DNA from: Jaapia argillacea MUCL 33604
Lineage: Eukaryota > Basidiomycota > Agaricomycetes > Jaapiales > Jaapiaceae
Direction: 5' to 3'
Length of the DNA stretch: 64,000 nucleotides
NCBI GenBank assembly: GCA_000697665.1
Contig: KL197722.1
Coordinates: forward strand, 148,844 to 212,843
Shown: in pieces, positions 33,240 to 45,289 of the stretch
Position numbering within the stretch: position 1 is the first letter of the stretch
Layout: each line of letters starts with the position of its first letter
Position numbers and translations under genes: made by a program
Notes under the pieces: generated by a model
The model's database searches: none
What the model was told of the DNA's origin: nothing
The model's input: only the letters and a program-made list of their open reading frames with translations

Positions 33240-34966
33240 TCATCTTGTCTTCCGAGTGTCCGCTTCTCCGCTCTTCAACACCTCGCTCTCGAACTCAAAT
33301 CTCCCGGTATCTTTTAATCGCTTCACCAATACGTCTCCGAGGGCGGTGACCGGAGTTAAAACTCCACCTTCCCGGCGCGGAAGCGCATCTTGTTCAAGGG
33401 CAAGAGCAAGAGCGCATTCCGAGATCATCACTGCGGATCATGGGGATTGTGAGGTTAACCAAAGAGTATGAATCAAGGTTGCGTACTGGAGGTTAAGAGG
33501 TAACCTGGATCACCACGCCCTTTGATCACAGTTTTGACGTGTGTTCTAGGTGCGGTCGATGTTGGTATGGATGAAGTGATGTTGGTTGCTTTCAAGAATC
33601 CCTTTTCCATCTCTCTGAAAACAGAACAATTAGCCAGCGCACGGATGCCGTGTCACGGAAAGAAACTCAACTGGTCGGAAGGGCCATAACCAGATTTCGG
33701 AAGATACCTCTTCGCTAGGTATCGAAGCTGAACAAACCCATCATTGAGGTACCGCAGATAAGAGTCGATCCAGAGATGACTAACCGGAGGGATCATGAGG
33801 GTAACGGCAATGAGACCCATAACCAAACTAAATGCTGCAGCACCTATTGTGCTCGGCATAGCGAGAAACTCCTCGTAACGGAATTCGGGCCCATAAGTCA
33901 ACAACTTCTTACTATCCTTCTCGGCGGCAGTTGCCTTAGCTTCAGCCTTGAACGCGTCCATTTGGAACAGACCCCAAGATCTTTGGACGATGGCTTTGTT
34001 CGAATGCGACATGATAAAGAAGGACCCAATAATTGGGGGAGTGACTTGAGGAAGGGTGTACACGAGACGAGGAGGTTTGCTGAGACGACCTGTCACTGAA
34101 GCTATTACACCCAAAAGTAAGATGAAGATTCGGACTGGTGCTGTCACGAGAAGGGAACCTCACTGCTGATAGCAAAGTCTTGCCGTGCTGCTTTGACAAT
34201 ATGTGGAGGGACTTCCTCCAGCATGGTGAACATTGATGCGATTGTACCCCCTGAAATTCCACCCTTGATCTTGAACGCTGTGGTGGATTCGTCAATGCAT
34301 GCATCAGGGCCTGCAGCTGCTTTGAGTGTCTTATTGGATAGATATACGGAAATATCGGACGGTATTGAATCCATTCCACACGAAGGGATGATCATTGCGC
34401 CCGTTTTGAATGCCAGGTAGTCATACCTAGACGAAGTCATTTGATGGCCAAAATATCGTTGATACTTGGACTTACTTGAAGATGATACTCATGATCCATG
34501 GCGTCTCCCCCGTTAGGTCGACGTAGTGGCGTCCATGAACAGCACATGCACTGCCAAACCGTTGAACTCAGGGCTCAGAAAACGATGGAAAAGTTGCATA
34601 CCGGACAACTGGAGTTCCCCATCGCCAATACGGTCCCACCGTATTGATGACCACTTTCGTCTGCTTAACAGCTTCCTCAACCTGATCCTTCTTGGTTACG
34701 TCAACCACCAGAATCGAGGTATTCTTGTCAAGGCCCAACTCGTTCACCAGGGCGTCAAGTTTGGACTTCGACCTCGCCGCGATCGCAAATTTGAAAGTTG
34801 ACCGCTGCGGGTGTGCAGAGAGATACCGAGTGATGAGCCGTCCGGTAAATCCTGAAAGACAGCATATTCAGCTGGAGCGAGGCAGAGGAAGTAAGGTCAA
34901 CTTACCGGTAGCTCCAAAGAGTAAAACATCAAAAGCAGGGGCTGGTTTATCGTTCTGCAAAGCCAT
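33240..34966 (-). CDS. Saccharopine dehydrogenase-like oxidoreductase
   Basis: Seven exons (34966-34906, 34851-34602, 34550-34476, 34426-34164, 34095-33672, 33614-33487, 33430-33240) encode 463 residues. VLLFGATGFTGRLI is the Rossmann nucleotide-binding loop; AIAARSKSKLDAL, INTVGPYWRWGTPVV, YVDLTGETPW, PSCGMDSIPSD and KGRGDPGYLLTSMMISE are typical of the SCCPDH / trans-acting enoyl reductase group rather than of true lysine-pathway saccharopine dehydrogenase. A hydrophobic stretch near residues 300-330 (FSLVMGLIAVTLMI) could associate with membranes or lipid droplets, as reported for SCCPDH relatives. Substrate unknown. The start is the ATG at 34966, divergent from the kinase at 35526. Confidence 0.85.
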
Positions 34967-35525
34967 GGATGATATCGAGAACTGGAAAAGCTGCGAGGCC
35001 TTCCCGACGCGAAGCTCGAAGCTCTGACGTGGGCATAACAGGCAATGCGAGAGCCATTGGCAAAATAATGTGACAACATACGTCACAGGTCACAGGACTC
35101 CTGGGCGTGACGGAAACACGGCGCACGGACCACACGCGACAGAGTTTGATCAAGTCTGTGGCAGACTTTCTAGTAGGTCTTTCACGTACTGTACATTGCA
35201 AGCCCATCTCGGTGGCCGCCCAGTCTTCATTGGCGGGATGAAGAAACAAAGGCTTCAGACCGATCCTCAGCATGCTGTTGTTTTTGGTTCATTTGTGGAA
35301 AGTGTTGTTGTCTGTGAGTCCCTCGATGTTGCTTTTCTTGTCCTTATATTCCTTAGAATCCAGGCTGCTTATTGCTGCTTATCATTCTCTTGCATTTAGT
35401 GACTCAGGGCGCCAAACGAGAACACGAGGCCTCATCGCCCCATGAGGGAAGCGAAATTGAATCCTACGCCACACAAAGGTTCCTATGAATATATGATCTT
35501 TTGAGACCAATCCATTCCCAACGAA
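34967..35525. promoter_or_regulatory. Divergent intergenic region
   Basis: 559 bp between two ATGs pointing apart (reductase, minus; kinase, plus); it must hold both promoters. No TATA box or clear element was recognised. Confidence 0.4.
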
Positions 35526-37850
35526 ATGTCCGCCATCACCGTCGACAAATCTCCAGTAGACAGCCTCTTGTATTACGCTGTGGGAGATGACACTCCGACG
35601 GTGCGTTTCTACACTACCTGCGATCTTCGCCGACGCATCTAACATCGACCTGGCAGCCTGAGGTTGGGGACTTATCGCCCGTCGAAGCAGACAGCTCTCC
35701 GCCCGTCGCATATCCCCCAAGTCCGGTACGCATTTCCTGAGCGATCAAGGTCCAGATATCTAACGCTGACTCTCCCACTGAAGGAGCATTACCCATGCCC
35801 CTTCTTGGACGATGATTGGACTGTGGATATCGTAGAAAAGGTTCCTGTTGTGGTAGGCCTTTTCACAAGCGACCAAGTTTGACAAGTCTAACATGATCCG
35901 TGTAGGCTCCATATCCTCAGCTATTATACCTCGATGATGATGATGATGACCGATCGCAATCTGAAGATCGGGAGGAGGGGTCCGCCATCGAATCAGTACG
36001 ATCACTTAACATCCTTCCAATTTCGAGAAGTCTGAAAAATTTACAGGATCATGACGCGCCCCACGTCGAAGATGCGAGCACTGCAACAATCGAAGAGACT
36101 ACAACTCCAGTATGATCACTTCACAAGTTATTGGAGTCGACGCATCTAATATTGACCCCACAGCGCCGGACCATATCCCCCGATTTTGATCGTAGTGTTT
36201 TGGCATGGGCACCCTACGCTCGCCATGTTTATAACGATGATCTCGAACACCTCTCGACTTCCGAAAGGGAGGATATTAGTATCAGCCTCACCCACCTGAT
36301 GAAGCCCTTGAAGGAACCTGGCGGGAGAGAGGTTCTTACCCTTGCCGACGAAGAGATCATTTCTCGATACAATGCAAATTCGCAGATGGACCATATCCCG
36401 ACCGATACTATTCGGGCGATTATAATTTTGTGGCTCAAAATCATTTTGGGCTCTCTGGATGCCCAGGAATGTATCCTCGAACTGCGAGATGACGAAGCCA
36501 GGGTTTTTCTGACCGCTTTTCAGGAGGTTCGTAAAAGCGTTCGGTCATTGAGATTTCTACTAAATGTCGCCACTGGCTTTAGTTCCTCGACTGGATGCGA
36601 GACGAGACCAAGGCTCTCTCGCTACTTCCCGAAGCCTCTCTCCAAGATATACGAGATTTGCGAAGGCGCGCAATGCGCTTATTAGTCAACTTAACCAAGT
36701 CGTCCAAGGACTTCCCTCCATCGCTTTTCTTCACAGTTCAAGGGAAACTTCCTCGCGACATAAGCATACCTGGCAACAACGCCAATCTTTACATAGTCTC
36801 GCATAAGGTTGGAGACCAGGTGACGACGTTGGTGGCCAAACAACTTCGGACCTTCCTCAATTGTCAGGCTGATGCCGCGAAAGTTCGGGAGGTAAGCGAC
36901 ATCGATCATCACTGCTCGTGGATCGCCAACTGATTTCTCTTAGGAGTTTTACCGAGAAGCCATAACTTGGAGGCAGGTCGACCACCCCCGTTTACTGCCA
37001 TTTCTTGGAATATGGCAATATCCTTCTTATCCAGAGGATATCCCCTTTTTGGTGGCACCCTACATGGAGAAAGGGTCATCGAAAGGTTATGTCGCGAATA
37101 AGGACGTCACTCGTGAAATCGTTAATCGTCTAGTACGTTACAGAGCCATTTGATGATCCCGGGCCTCGTCCATTGATATCTGTGCCGTCTGCAGTTGGTT
37201 GATACTCTAGAAGGTCTGGTGTATCTGCATTCTTTAGGTATCGTTCACTGTGACATAGCCGGCGTAAGTCCATTTAACTCATCAGTTTGCCTTGTCGTTA
37301 TTCAAACATTTAACACTCCTCCCGCAGAAAAACGTCCTTGTTGACGATTCCAGCGGAGAAATCCGCGCTTTACTCTGCGATTTCGGTATCTCGGGAGTCT
37401 ACTCAAACCCGCATTCCACCATGTATAACCCGCCATCTGAACTAGCGGGCGGGACCTTGCGTTGGATGGCCCCTGAAACGCAAGATGCGAAGCTACATGC
37501 ACGGCAGCAGCCCAGCTTTAAGAGCGATTCCTATTCATTTGGTTCCCTCGCTCTCGAGGTGGGCTCAAACTCTCCACCTCCTTCATAATGATCTAACAGG
37601 CGGTATTCAGCTTTACAGTGGGATGATTCCCTTTGAGGTTGAATTTCCAAGCGTGAGGGACGAGGCGCGCATTAGCCTTGAGGTTGTGAAAGGTCTTCGT
37701 CCGGCTCATCCTGGTGCTGGCATGTATGGTAGGGAGATGCCGCCTTGGTTATGGTCGCTCATAGGAGAGTGTTGGAAGGATGACCCCGCCGAGCGACCGG
37801 ACGCCACGACCTTACTGGAGCGTTTGCGGAAGGAGACACTCTTGAAATGA
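35526..37850 (+). CDS. Atypical protein kinase (TKL-like) with acidic N-terminal region
   Basis: Eleven exons (35526-35600, 35657-35725, 35784-35852, 35906-35995, 36047-36109, 36164-36526, 36583-36891, 36944-37132, 37195-37263, 37328-37558, 37611-37850) give 588 residues; all ten introns are phase 0. Residues 1-120 are acidic and probably disordered (D-D-D-D-D-D around residue 80). A helical middle is followed by a kinase domain: VAK lysine (about 329), HCDIAGKN catalytic loop (Asp about 429), CDFG (about 450), RWMAPE and a C-lobe ending CWKDDPAERPD. The glycine-rich loop is not recognisable, and the catalytic loop has Ala where Ser/Thr kinases have Lys, so activity is uncertain. It is a different lineage from the kinases at 42.7-51.7 kb. 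Confidence 0.82.
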
Positions 37851-38117
37851 ATGAGCTCACTCAGGGGTCTCCTCTCACCCCTCACCATCAGACAATGGAC
37901 ACCATGTATAAGCCGATGTGACACTGTAGGTTAGGTTCGAATGGTCTGGCTGGGAGTAATAACTGCAATCCACCGTCTTCGCTAGGTCTCTCCATGAGGC
38001 TGACGGTGTTGAGGTCATTGTACGCTTCGAAGATAGGGTTTCCCGACGACAATCAAGAGCATACTGTATTCAAGTCCATAGTAGTACAAGGTGAATCTCA
38101 CCGCAAAACGGATGAAT

Positions 38118-39309
38118 TCAATTGTCGAACTCCATACGAACACCAAAGCTCTGTTTGACATCCATACCAAGTCGTTTCATCTTTCCAGCCTATCGACAAG
38201 GAATCAGTAACCCGGGACAAATCGGAAAGGTGTGCAGCAGGGACCCACCTCAATTCTTTCCTGTTGAACTTTCCTCAACTCTTGAAGCTGCTCCTTGCTC
38301 AGATAACTGTCGTGCTCAACCTCTTTCTTCTTGTGTCGACTCGCATGCTCCTTGATATCGGCGTTGGGGTCATACCCGTCATCCATGGGCGGTAAGGTCT
38401 CGCCGGCCCGAAGAGCGTTCATGCGACGATCGTAGTGTTCGATGTTATAGTATTTTTCATGGGGAAGTGTGGCTAAGATAACGAAGGGATAAGGTAAGGG
38501 GTTTGAGCGAAAGATTTCAAGACAACGTACCAGTGTTGAAGTCTTCGACAAACTTTGTAAACTCCTTCTTGGTCTGGTCTTTGGAGATGGTTTCGGGGTT
38601 GATCATCCGTTCTTCGACGAGCCAAGTGCGGAATTCTTGCTCCTTATTGTACAAACTTGGGTCATGATCAGTTCCTGAATATATGCGGACAGATGAGGAC
38701 TTACTCCGTCTCGCTGATGATGCCGTACCTTCCCCATTGTGTGACCGCACCTCCCTTCTTCTTCTGCAAGAGACGCATCAGGATAACTTGTTTCATCGTA
38801 GATCACTGAAGTCAAACGAAGACCGACCTTCTTGTCTTTCTTATCCTTTTTCTCCCTCTTTCGCTCTTTTCGCTCCCGACTGCGACTGCTGCGTCTCTTA
38901 TGTTTATGATCCCTCTCCTTCCCTTTGTCCTTCTCCCTTCTCCTTCGCTTTCTACGAGTATCAGACGATGTTGAAGCGTCAGAAGACCTGGAGCGCGAGC
39001 GTGAACTTGAGGGTGAACGGGGGCGTCTTCGTCGTTCACGATCTGGGTCTCGGTCTCTGTCCCACTCCAATTAGTCCCCTATATCTCCCGTATAACAGCA
39101 AGATGGTCAACGTACCCCGATCTTGATCTATCCTTATGTCTTGGTCTGGGGCTCCGAGACCTTGACCTTGAGTGATGACGCCGAGAAGGCGACTTTGAGC
39201 GAGAAGGACGATGGTCTCGTCGTGGATCGACGTGGCCTCTGTCGCGGCTACGACTTCGTCCTCTGGGAACTGGGCGGTCATCACCGTAACTTTCTGTGCG
39301 GCCCGACAT
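38118..39309 (-). CDS. SR-rich nuclear protein, probably splicing-associated
   Basis: Six exons (39309-39116, 39056-38828, 38763-38705, 38655-38531, 38472-38249, 38189-38118) encode 300 residues. The first half is Arg/Ser dipeptides and a strongly basic K/R/E/D stretch. The second half has a conserved block QWGRYGIISETD, then EFRTWLVEERMIN, FVEDFNTATLP, EKYYNIEHYDRRM and SYLSKEQLQELRKVQQ. I recognise this block as a eukaryotic RS-protein family found with spliceosomal factors but cannot name it safely. An in-frame codon upstream of 39309 is not ATG, so 39309 is taken as the start. The 3' end converges with the kinase gene 267 bp away. Confidence 0.75.
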
Positions 39310-40062
39310 ATTGACTATGGCGTATGTTGCCAAAGTGAGTTCCGATGCTATGCTGGTTTGACGCTGGTGGTGTTGAAGCGGCTCAAGCCTCGGTTGGAAA
39401 TATCATGTTGCCTGATTGGGATGGTTTTCCACCATATTATCTCTCCGTGATATCGGAACCTCCCTACCACGCACTCCACATACTATCCCGACAATCTGAA
39501 GATCGTTCTTTAGACAATGGGATTCTTTTATCGGTTCATCTCCTTGATGACAGCTCAACAATTACTCTTTGTTCGGTACTGAGTTGCCATTGCGGCAGTC
39601 GTACGTTTATCGACGATTCGAGCACCTACGATGTACTGTCAACTTCCGCCAACCGCAAATACTTCAACGGTACAGAACTGGTTTGTTATCTAGCTGCTGT
39701 TGTGTCACCCTGTTTGGCGGTGATTATCACTCTTCCGACGCCAAAGGAATCAGGGCACCACCCATCCGTTTATTGTCTCCCCAGACAATCTAGCATCAGG
39801 ATTGTGGTTGATCACCGTTGCCTATCCGACCATCATACGGCTCCGCTTCTACAACAAGCTACTCGAGAAAATTCAACAACAGCTCTTTCTGCACAATCGG
39901 TCTTTCTGCACAATCATATTTGTTGTGCATCAGATTTTCTTCGAATCAGCGAACAATCAAGCATTGCTTCCCTCCCCCAAGGTGGCCCTTCATAAACGGA
40001 AATGCGATTCATCCCAACTACCATATCCCCACACGACCAACTAATAACATTCGTCTGCGACG
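39310..40062. promoter_or_regulatory. Divergent intergenic region
   Basis: Between the ATGs of the SR-rich gene (minus) and the F-box-associated gene (plus). A 216-codon plus-strand open frame at 39345-39995 starts with ATG but has no recognisable domain and a composition unlike the neighbouring exons, so it is not called as a gene. Confidence 0.45.
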
Positions 40063-42502
40063 ATGCCACCCAAAACTCCTTCCACTTCTTCAGGTGTTGC
40101 GCGGAATTCGGGGCCGGTCCCCGTAATTTCGCACTCTGCTTCCAACATTTCACAACCTTCGAAATTTTCAACAAGGAGCCCCCGCGCCCCCACACCTGCA
40201 ACCCCTAATCCCCAGTCTGGCATCTTCGGGGACACCTTCGCTTGGGCCTCAGAAGTGCCAATCAAGTCCATTAGATTCCGCAACTTGACGTCTTCCCCGA
40301 CCGCTAAGCATCGCCGATGTGATCTAGAGGAGGACCTCGATACCCTGGCTTTCGCTATAGATCCTAGTCAAGATCTTCTTGTCCTCGCCACAATAGAACA
40401 GTATGTCGAATATCATCGCCTCCCTTCAGTTCCTCCCCGTCCCGAGCTAAAGCAACGATACATAGGCCGACTAACGTTGCCCACGCGCTTGTCTTGCACT
40501 GTCGGTCGTTCTCTCAGGATAAACACGGTGATGTGAAGAAAACGCACCCTGATGCCCAGAGTGCAGAAATCAAGGTGCAGACACATCGTAAGCTCACGGA
40601 TGGCGAAATGCGCCACTTGCGGGTGCAGTTGTGCGTGCAGAAAGGCTCTATCAGTGCAGAATTGAAAGTGGGGGAGGGTCAGGCTGATAAGCTGGAATTG
40701 ATGGTGGTGGCCTGGCGTCGATCGACAAAGGCTAATCCCATCTTCGTAAGCCTTCCTCTGGCATACTGATTGCTCATGCTTACCGTGGAACTAGTCTTCC
40801 CAGAGAAACCTGACAGGCCCATTACGCCAGTACTCCTCTTTCACGTTCCTAGACGAGGACCGCATCCTGCTTGCTTCATCACTGGATCGCTGTCTTAGAA
40901 CTTACGACATCCGCAAAGGGGGAACCATCACGGTATTTAATCTGCCGGCGTTCGAATTGTCAGCGTACCGACCTCGCCTTCTGAGATACCAAATCCATAA
41001 TGGAAATATTGGTGGCACAGGCCAAGCGAACAGGCGATTCATATTCGTAGAGCTTTCTGTTGCTAATGGACGTGACCCCTCCGAAGGCCCCAAAGATTTC
41101 GCTCTCGTACTCCCCGTCTCCGCATTTGCCGTCGGCCAGGCGAAGGGGACGGTGTGGAATTCTTGGGGTGCCGAATGTTGTGCTATCCTTCCCCTCGAGG
41201 GCTGTAGGGTCGCTGCTTTTGGATCTCGACTGATCCGCCTCGGCGCTGGGCGGAATTCGGGTCTACAGGGCCAGGCAACAATCTTTGACTTTGAGCACAT
41301 CGACGACGGTTTTATCAAGAGCAGTCAGCCCTTTACTGTTGAACACGGTGCTTCAATATCTACCTTTGAGAAGGAGGAGGGTGATCCTGAGCTATTTGAT
41401 GGAAGAATTTCTAAACAGGCTGTGGAGTGCACGATTCGGCATACCAGGACCAAACTAACTATCAACGGTATCCCGCTTGCTGATGGTATTCATCTTTCGA
41501 CAAAGTATCTTATCTATCGAGAAGTGAGTAATTTCCCCGTCCGCGACTGTGATTGTCAGTGACGGGTTTCCTCCAGATGAACGATAGTGACTCCAAGTCG
41601 AAATGCATTCGATTCCATTATATACCACAAGTTATACCCGGAGGTCCGACGGGCCCTGCGCCGGCTGGCCCCTCAAATATCCTCCTTCCACCAAGCACTC
41701 CTTCACATGATTCTTCCATTGAGGAAGTCATCCCGACGCACGCTCGGGACGATGCCCCTTTGGCTCAACCTGGACCTCGCTGGGCGATGGGTCCACATGG
41801 TCCAACGACATCTCACGTTACGAGCCAGCCATTCGACCTCCAACCGGCACCAGCGCAGAATTCCACGAAGCGCTCGGTAACCCTTCCCCCCAACACCATC
41901 GAAGGACACCCCATGCCCGTCTTCCCAATCGATAGCAAGTATCCCGCTCCTTCACCAACCCAAACTTCCCCACATCAAACCAGAGGTACAAACAACATTC
42001 CCCACAGGAAGGCATCTCTCCAGTCACCGAAATCCCCCCTACTCCCCCTCTTCAAGATCACGATACACCTATCCAAGACATAATTCAGGCATCGAGCCGA
42101 GACCCCACCTATAAAGGAAAGAGACAACATTCTGCTTCGACGACAGCTTCGTCTTGCTCCCGTGCATCGAGTCGGAAACACAAGCACAAAAAGACTCGAA
42201 AGGGTCCTTCTCGAAAGAATAGCGAGAACGAGCCGCTCACGATTGATACGAGTGTTGCGTCGGCTAGGTCGGGTTATTTGGGGGTAAACCTTGCCGATAT
42301 TCAAGCTTCTCCGTCTGGAAGTTCGGGGGTGCCTGAAATCGGTGGGGGGTATTTGACGCCAGCCTCCCAACCACCATCTGCATCTAGAGATTCATATGCA
42401 TTCCCACCACCGACACCCAGGTCGTCGACGTCATCTATTTTCAGAATGGTCAACCTAATACCTCTACAACTAGGTCGAGGTTCATCTGACACCAGGCGAT
42501 GA
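40063..42502 (+). CDS. F-box-associated protein of the mushroom type, no visible F-box
   Basis: Five exons (40063-40404, 40518-40745, 40795-41523, 41577-41876, 42008-42502) give 697 residues; all introns are phase 0. AIDPSQDLLVLATIE, a THPDA block, SSFTFLDEDRILLASS with YDIRKGGTITVFNLPAFEL, RRFIFVELSV and VWNSWGAECCAILPLEGCRV follow the C-terminal scaffold seen in many agaricomycete F-box proteins. The N-terminal 60 residues are Ser/Pro-rich without an F-box helix motif. The last two exons add a Pro-rich linker and a Lys/Arg cluster (SRKHKHKKTRKG), a nuclear-localisation candidate. The exon 1 donor (TAT-GTCGAA) is weak; an adjacent GTATGT would break frame. The end may differ: an alternative splice near 42420 could extend the protein to 42692. 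Confidence 0.6.
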
Positions 42503-42770
42503 TGTGAGCGAGGCTGAGGAGGATCATTCTTTAAGGTCGCCTTCATCTTGGTGTCGTCGATGTAGTGCTGTACTTGATAATGACAGAGCAAGTCCCCAGT
42601 GGCTGTCGAGTGTAAAAGCTCCAATGGTATCGTACTGCAACTTTGGTATGCGTACGAAATACAGTCCTCGTTTGATGATGGAAGTGACATAAATGTCCGA
42701 TGAGACCGGGTTCAGTCGCCAAGTTCACCGCCTCCGTACAACATTTCAACAGCGGACGGGGTCACTCGAT

Positions 42771-45008
42771 CTACACATAGCTCACTTCACCAAAACGAAC
42801 CCTCCTAGGAGGAGATTCCAGGGGTGGGTAATAAGGAGGGCCGGGCGGATCACCAGTGGATCCAAGGTTGAAAGGGGCGTACCGGCTCGAAGAATTTGTG
42901 GAAGTGATGACGGGGGGTGTAGTACGAGGTACCCTACGGGATGTACCGACACGTATTGGGTCGAAAGAGTCGTTCTGCAAGGAAGGGCTTGGGGAAGTAG
43001 CGACTTGGGATCTAGTTGAACTTCTCCGGCCAGAGTCGCCCTGGAATGAAGGGTTTGTAGGAATATCGACGCAGGTTGTAGTTGACCAACTGGACATAGA
43101 GTCAAAAACGTCGTTCTCAACTGAAAGGTCTGTGGAAATGATGACTCGGTCCGACGCATACATCCGCCGCGACGACGTGGTTGGATGTATCCTACCGGAT
43201 GTAGACTCGAAAGTGTCGTTCCGGGATGAAGGGTTTGCGGAAGTTGTGACGGGGTCGACCCGAGAACGGGTTGTTGGAGGAGGTTGCTGGGGGAGGTCGT
43301 AGGGAATGTAGTCGTACATGTGGGGAGTCAAAGAGTGGCCCTGGAACGAGGAGCCCTCAGTGAGTCGGGTTGTACTCAGCGATCCCCAGGGTGGGTAGTA
43401 AGGGTCTCCGGCGGGGGTCAAATGGTGGTTCCTGAATAGAGGCGGACCATCCGGTCCTAAATCCTTCACCAAACAACAAACCTCATTCATCCCAGGTCTC
43501 CCCTTCGGCATAATAACCCAACATTTCTCAAGTTCAGCCCATAACATATCTGTTATGTACCGACCCGAGTAAGGATCTTTGGGGGGACGTTTGGGTGGGC
43601 AGGGGTATTTGAGGAGGTCTAGTTCGGAGCGGTCTTGGAAGGGGATTTGGGATGTGAATACCTGGTGGGACGTTAGTGAGGGTGCGAGGGGTTTCATTCA
43701 GTGGGGGGGAGGACGGACCTCGAGACAGGTAAGACCGAAAGAGTAGACGTCTGTTGCTGTTGTTGGCTTTTTGGCAGGTTCGGGGGTGGAGGTGGAGATG
43801 GAGGAAGAGGAGGAAGAAGAAGAGGAGGAGGCGGGTTGGAGAAGTTCGGGTGCCATCCATCGTAATGAACCTGCATTAGTGCATTGTACCATTTCGGCTG
43901 TTAGGCTTAAACCGAAATCGCTGATTTGGACATGGTGTTTTTGGGAGATTAGGATGTTTGCCTGTTGAATTGTGTTATGTTATGTGGGTGTCGAGCGGGA
44001 GGGAGGAAGGGGGGGCTTACGCCTTTGATGTCGCCGTGGACGAGGGCTTCGTTATGTAGGTATTCTAATCCGCGAGCTACTTGGTCCAGCTGCGGACGAC
44101 CTTGTTATAAGGAGGTTCGGCATTGGGAGTTGGGTGGGGGACGTACGAGTATACATGTCTGAATGGTGGATAGGCAGTTCCGCTGGACGTATTCTGTTAT
44201 GTTGCCATTTGACATCCATGGGGAAACGAAGACGAAAGGACATGGATCTTCGTCCATTTGGTGGATCCCGAGGAGAGGGAGGATGTTGGGGTGTTTTAGG
44301 GATTGCCAGATCGCAGCTTCGTGATATAATTTCTGGAGTACGCTCCCATCCCATAAGCTCCTGATTGCATAATGTATTGGATTGGAGTGGGACTTGCCTT
44401 GATCGTACCGTCACTTTCGAAATCGGATGGGGAGAAAGATATACGGATCCTCTTTAACGCTACTGGTTTTCCACGGAGGTATCCCATGTAGATGGATGAG
44501 GAACCGCCGGAACCTATTGGGTCTTTTCCTTTTCTTTGGATGGAATCGATTGCAATGGATGATGGGAGTTTGTGATGGGATATTGCAAGATCGTAGAGGA
44601 TGTGATGGGATCTGGGATGGTGCCAGTTGATTGTTGACTCTTGGGGTGCGAATAAACTCCTGTCACAGGCCTGCAACATTACAGTTAGAAAGGGTGCGAG
44701 AGGAGATATTGGAGGGACGGACATGGTGGAGGATATCGACGAGAAGGCGTAGATATTCATGGGATAGCTGTTCTCGCAGTTTTTCGATTGGTTCTTCTAT
44801 GATTCGTTTGACGTGAATCACAAATCGGGCTTCTTGTTGCTTGAGCTCTTCGAGGTCGGAGGTATCGGGTTGTAGTTGCGCGAAGATCGTCGAGGCGCTA
44901 TAAGTATATATGAGGTTAACTTTGGTAAGCCGGTGAGACGCTGGAGCGGTGCCGTATATCAACGTACAACTGAAGTTCTTTGGCGATTATCTGTCCTGAG
45001 CTGGGCAT
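42771..45008 (-). CDS. TKL-like protein kinase with N-terminal helical domain and Ser-rich tail
   Basis: Seven exons (45008-44968, 44897-44723, 44670-44398, 44332-44147, 44089-44021, 43961-43719, 43661-42771) encode 625 residues. The helical domain (residues 1-72, signature STIFAQLQ ... LLVDILHH) is shared with the copies at 48-51 kb. The kinase has GSGGSSSIYMG (about 125), ALKRIR (Lys about 145), HGDIKG (Asp about 245), SDFGL (about 263) and RWMAPELL; all catalytic residues are present. A 16-residue Ser run lies just after APELL. The C-terminal 230 residues are Ser/Thr/Pro-rich with a loose repeat around N-P-S-x-x-N-D-x-F and end in RRVRFGEV. Intron 3 is a GC-AG intron (donor AAG-GCAAGT, 44397). 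It is the only intact gene of this array. Confidence 0.88.
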
Positions 45009-45289
45009 CGTCAAGAGAAACGAATACGCTCGGTGGGCGTACAAACGAAAGCACAAAGCTGAGCGGACAGGTCTACAGAGCTTTCACAGCTTTCCGGTGT
45101 GGAACGAAGCTGGGGAGGTGGAATTGGATGTGAAATTTGAGTTTGATATAGATAGGAATAAGCGCCCATACGCACTGCTTAAGACACCGGCCGGAGCACA
45201 GCCACGAAAAGAAGGTTGGTATAGCTGCGGGAGGGAAATGAGATGCTACTTATTCGTTAGGGAACGGCAGTGAGACCACAATATTGGTC

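Noticed and set aside
39345-39995. 216-codon plus-strand open frame with ATG
   Set aside because: Lies in the divergent promoter region, shows no domain, low-complexity Ser/His composition and no splice logic; probably chance.
44980-45273. Plus-strand frame overlapping the kinase first exon
   Set aside because: Starts with TTG and is antisense to a well-supported exon.
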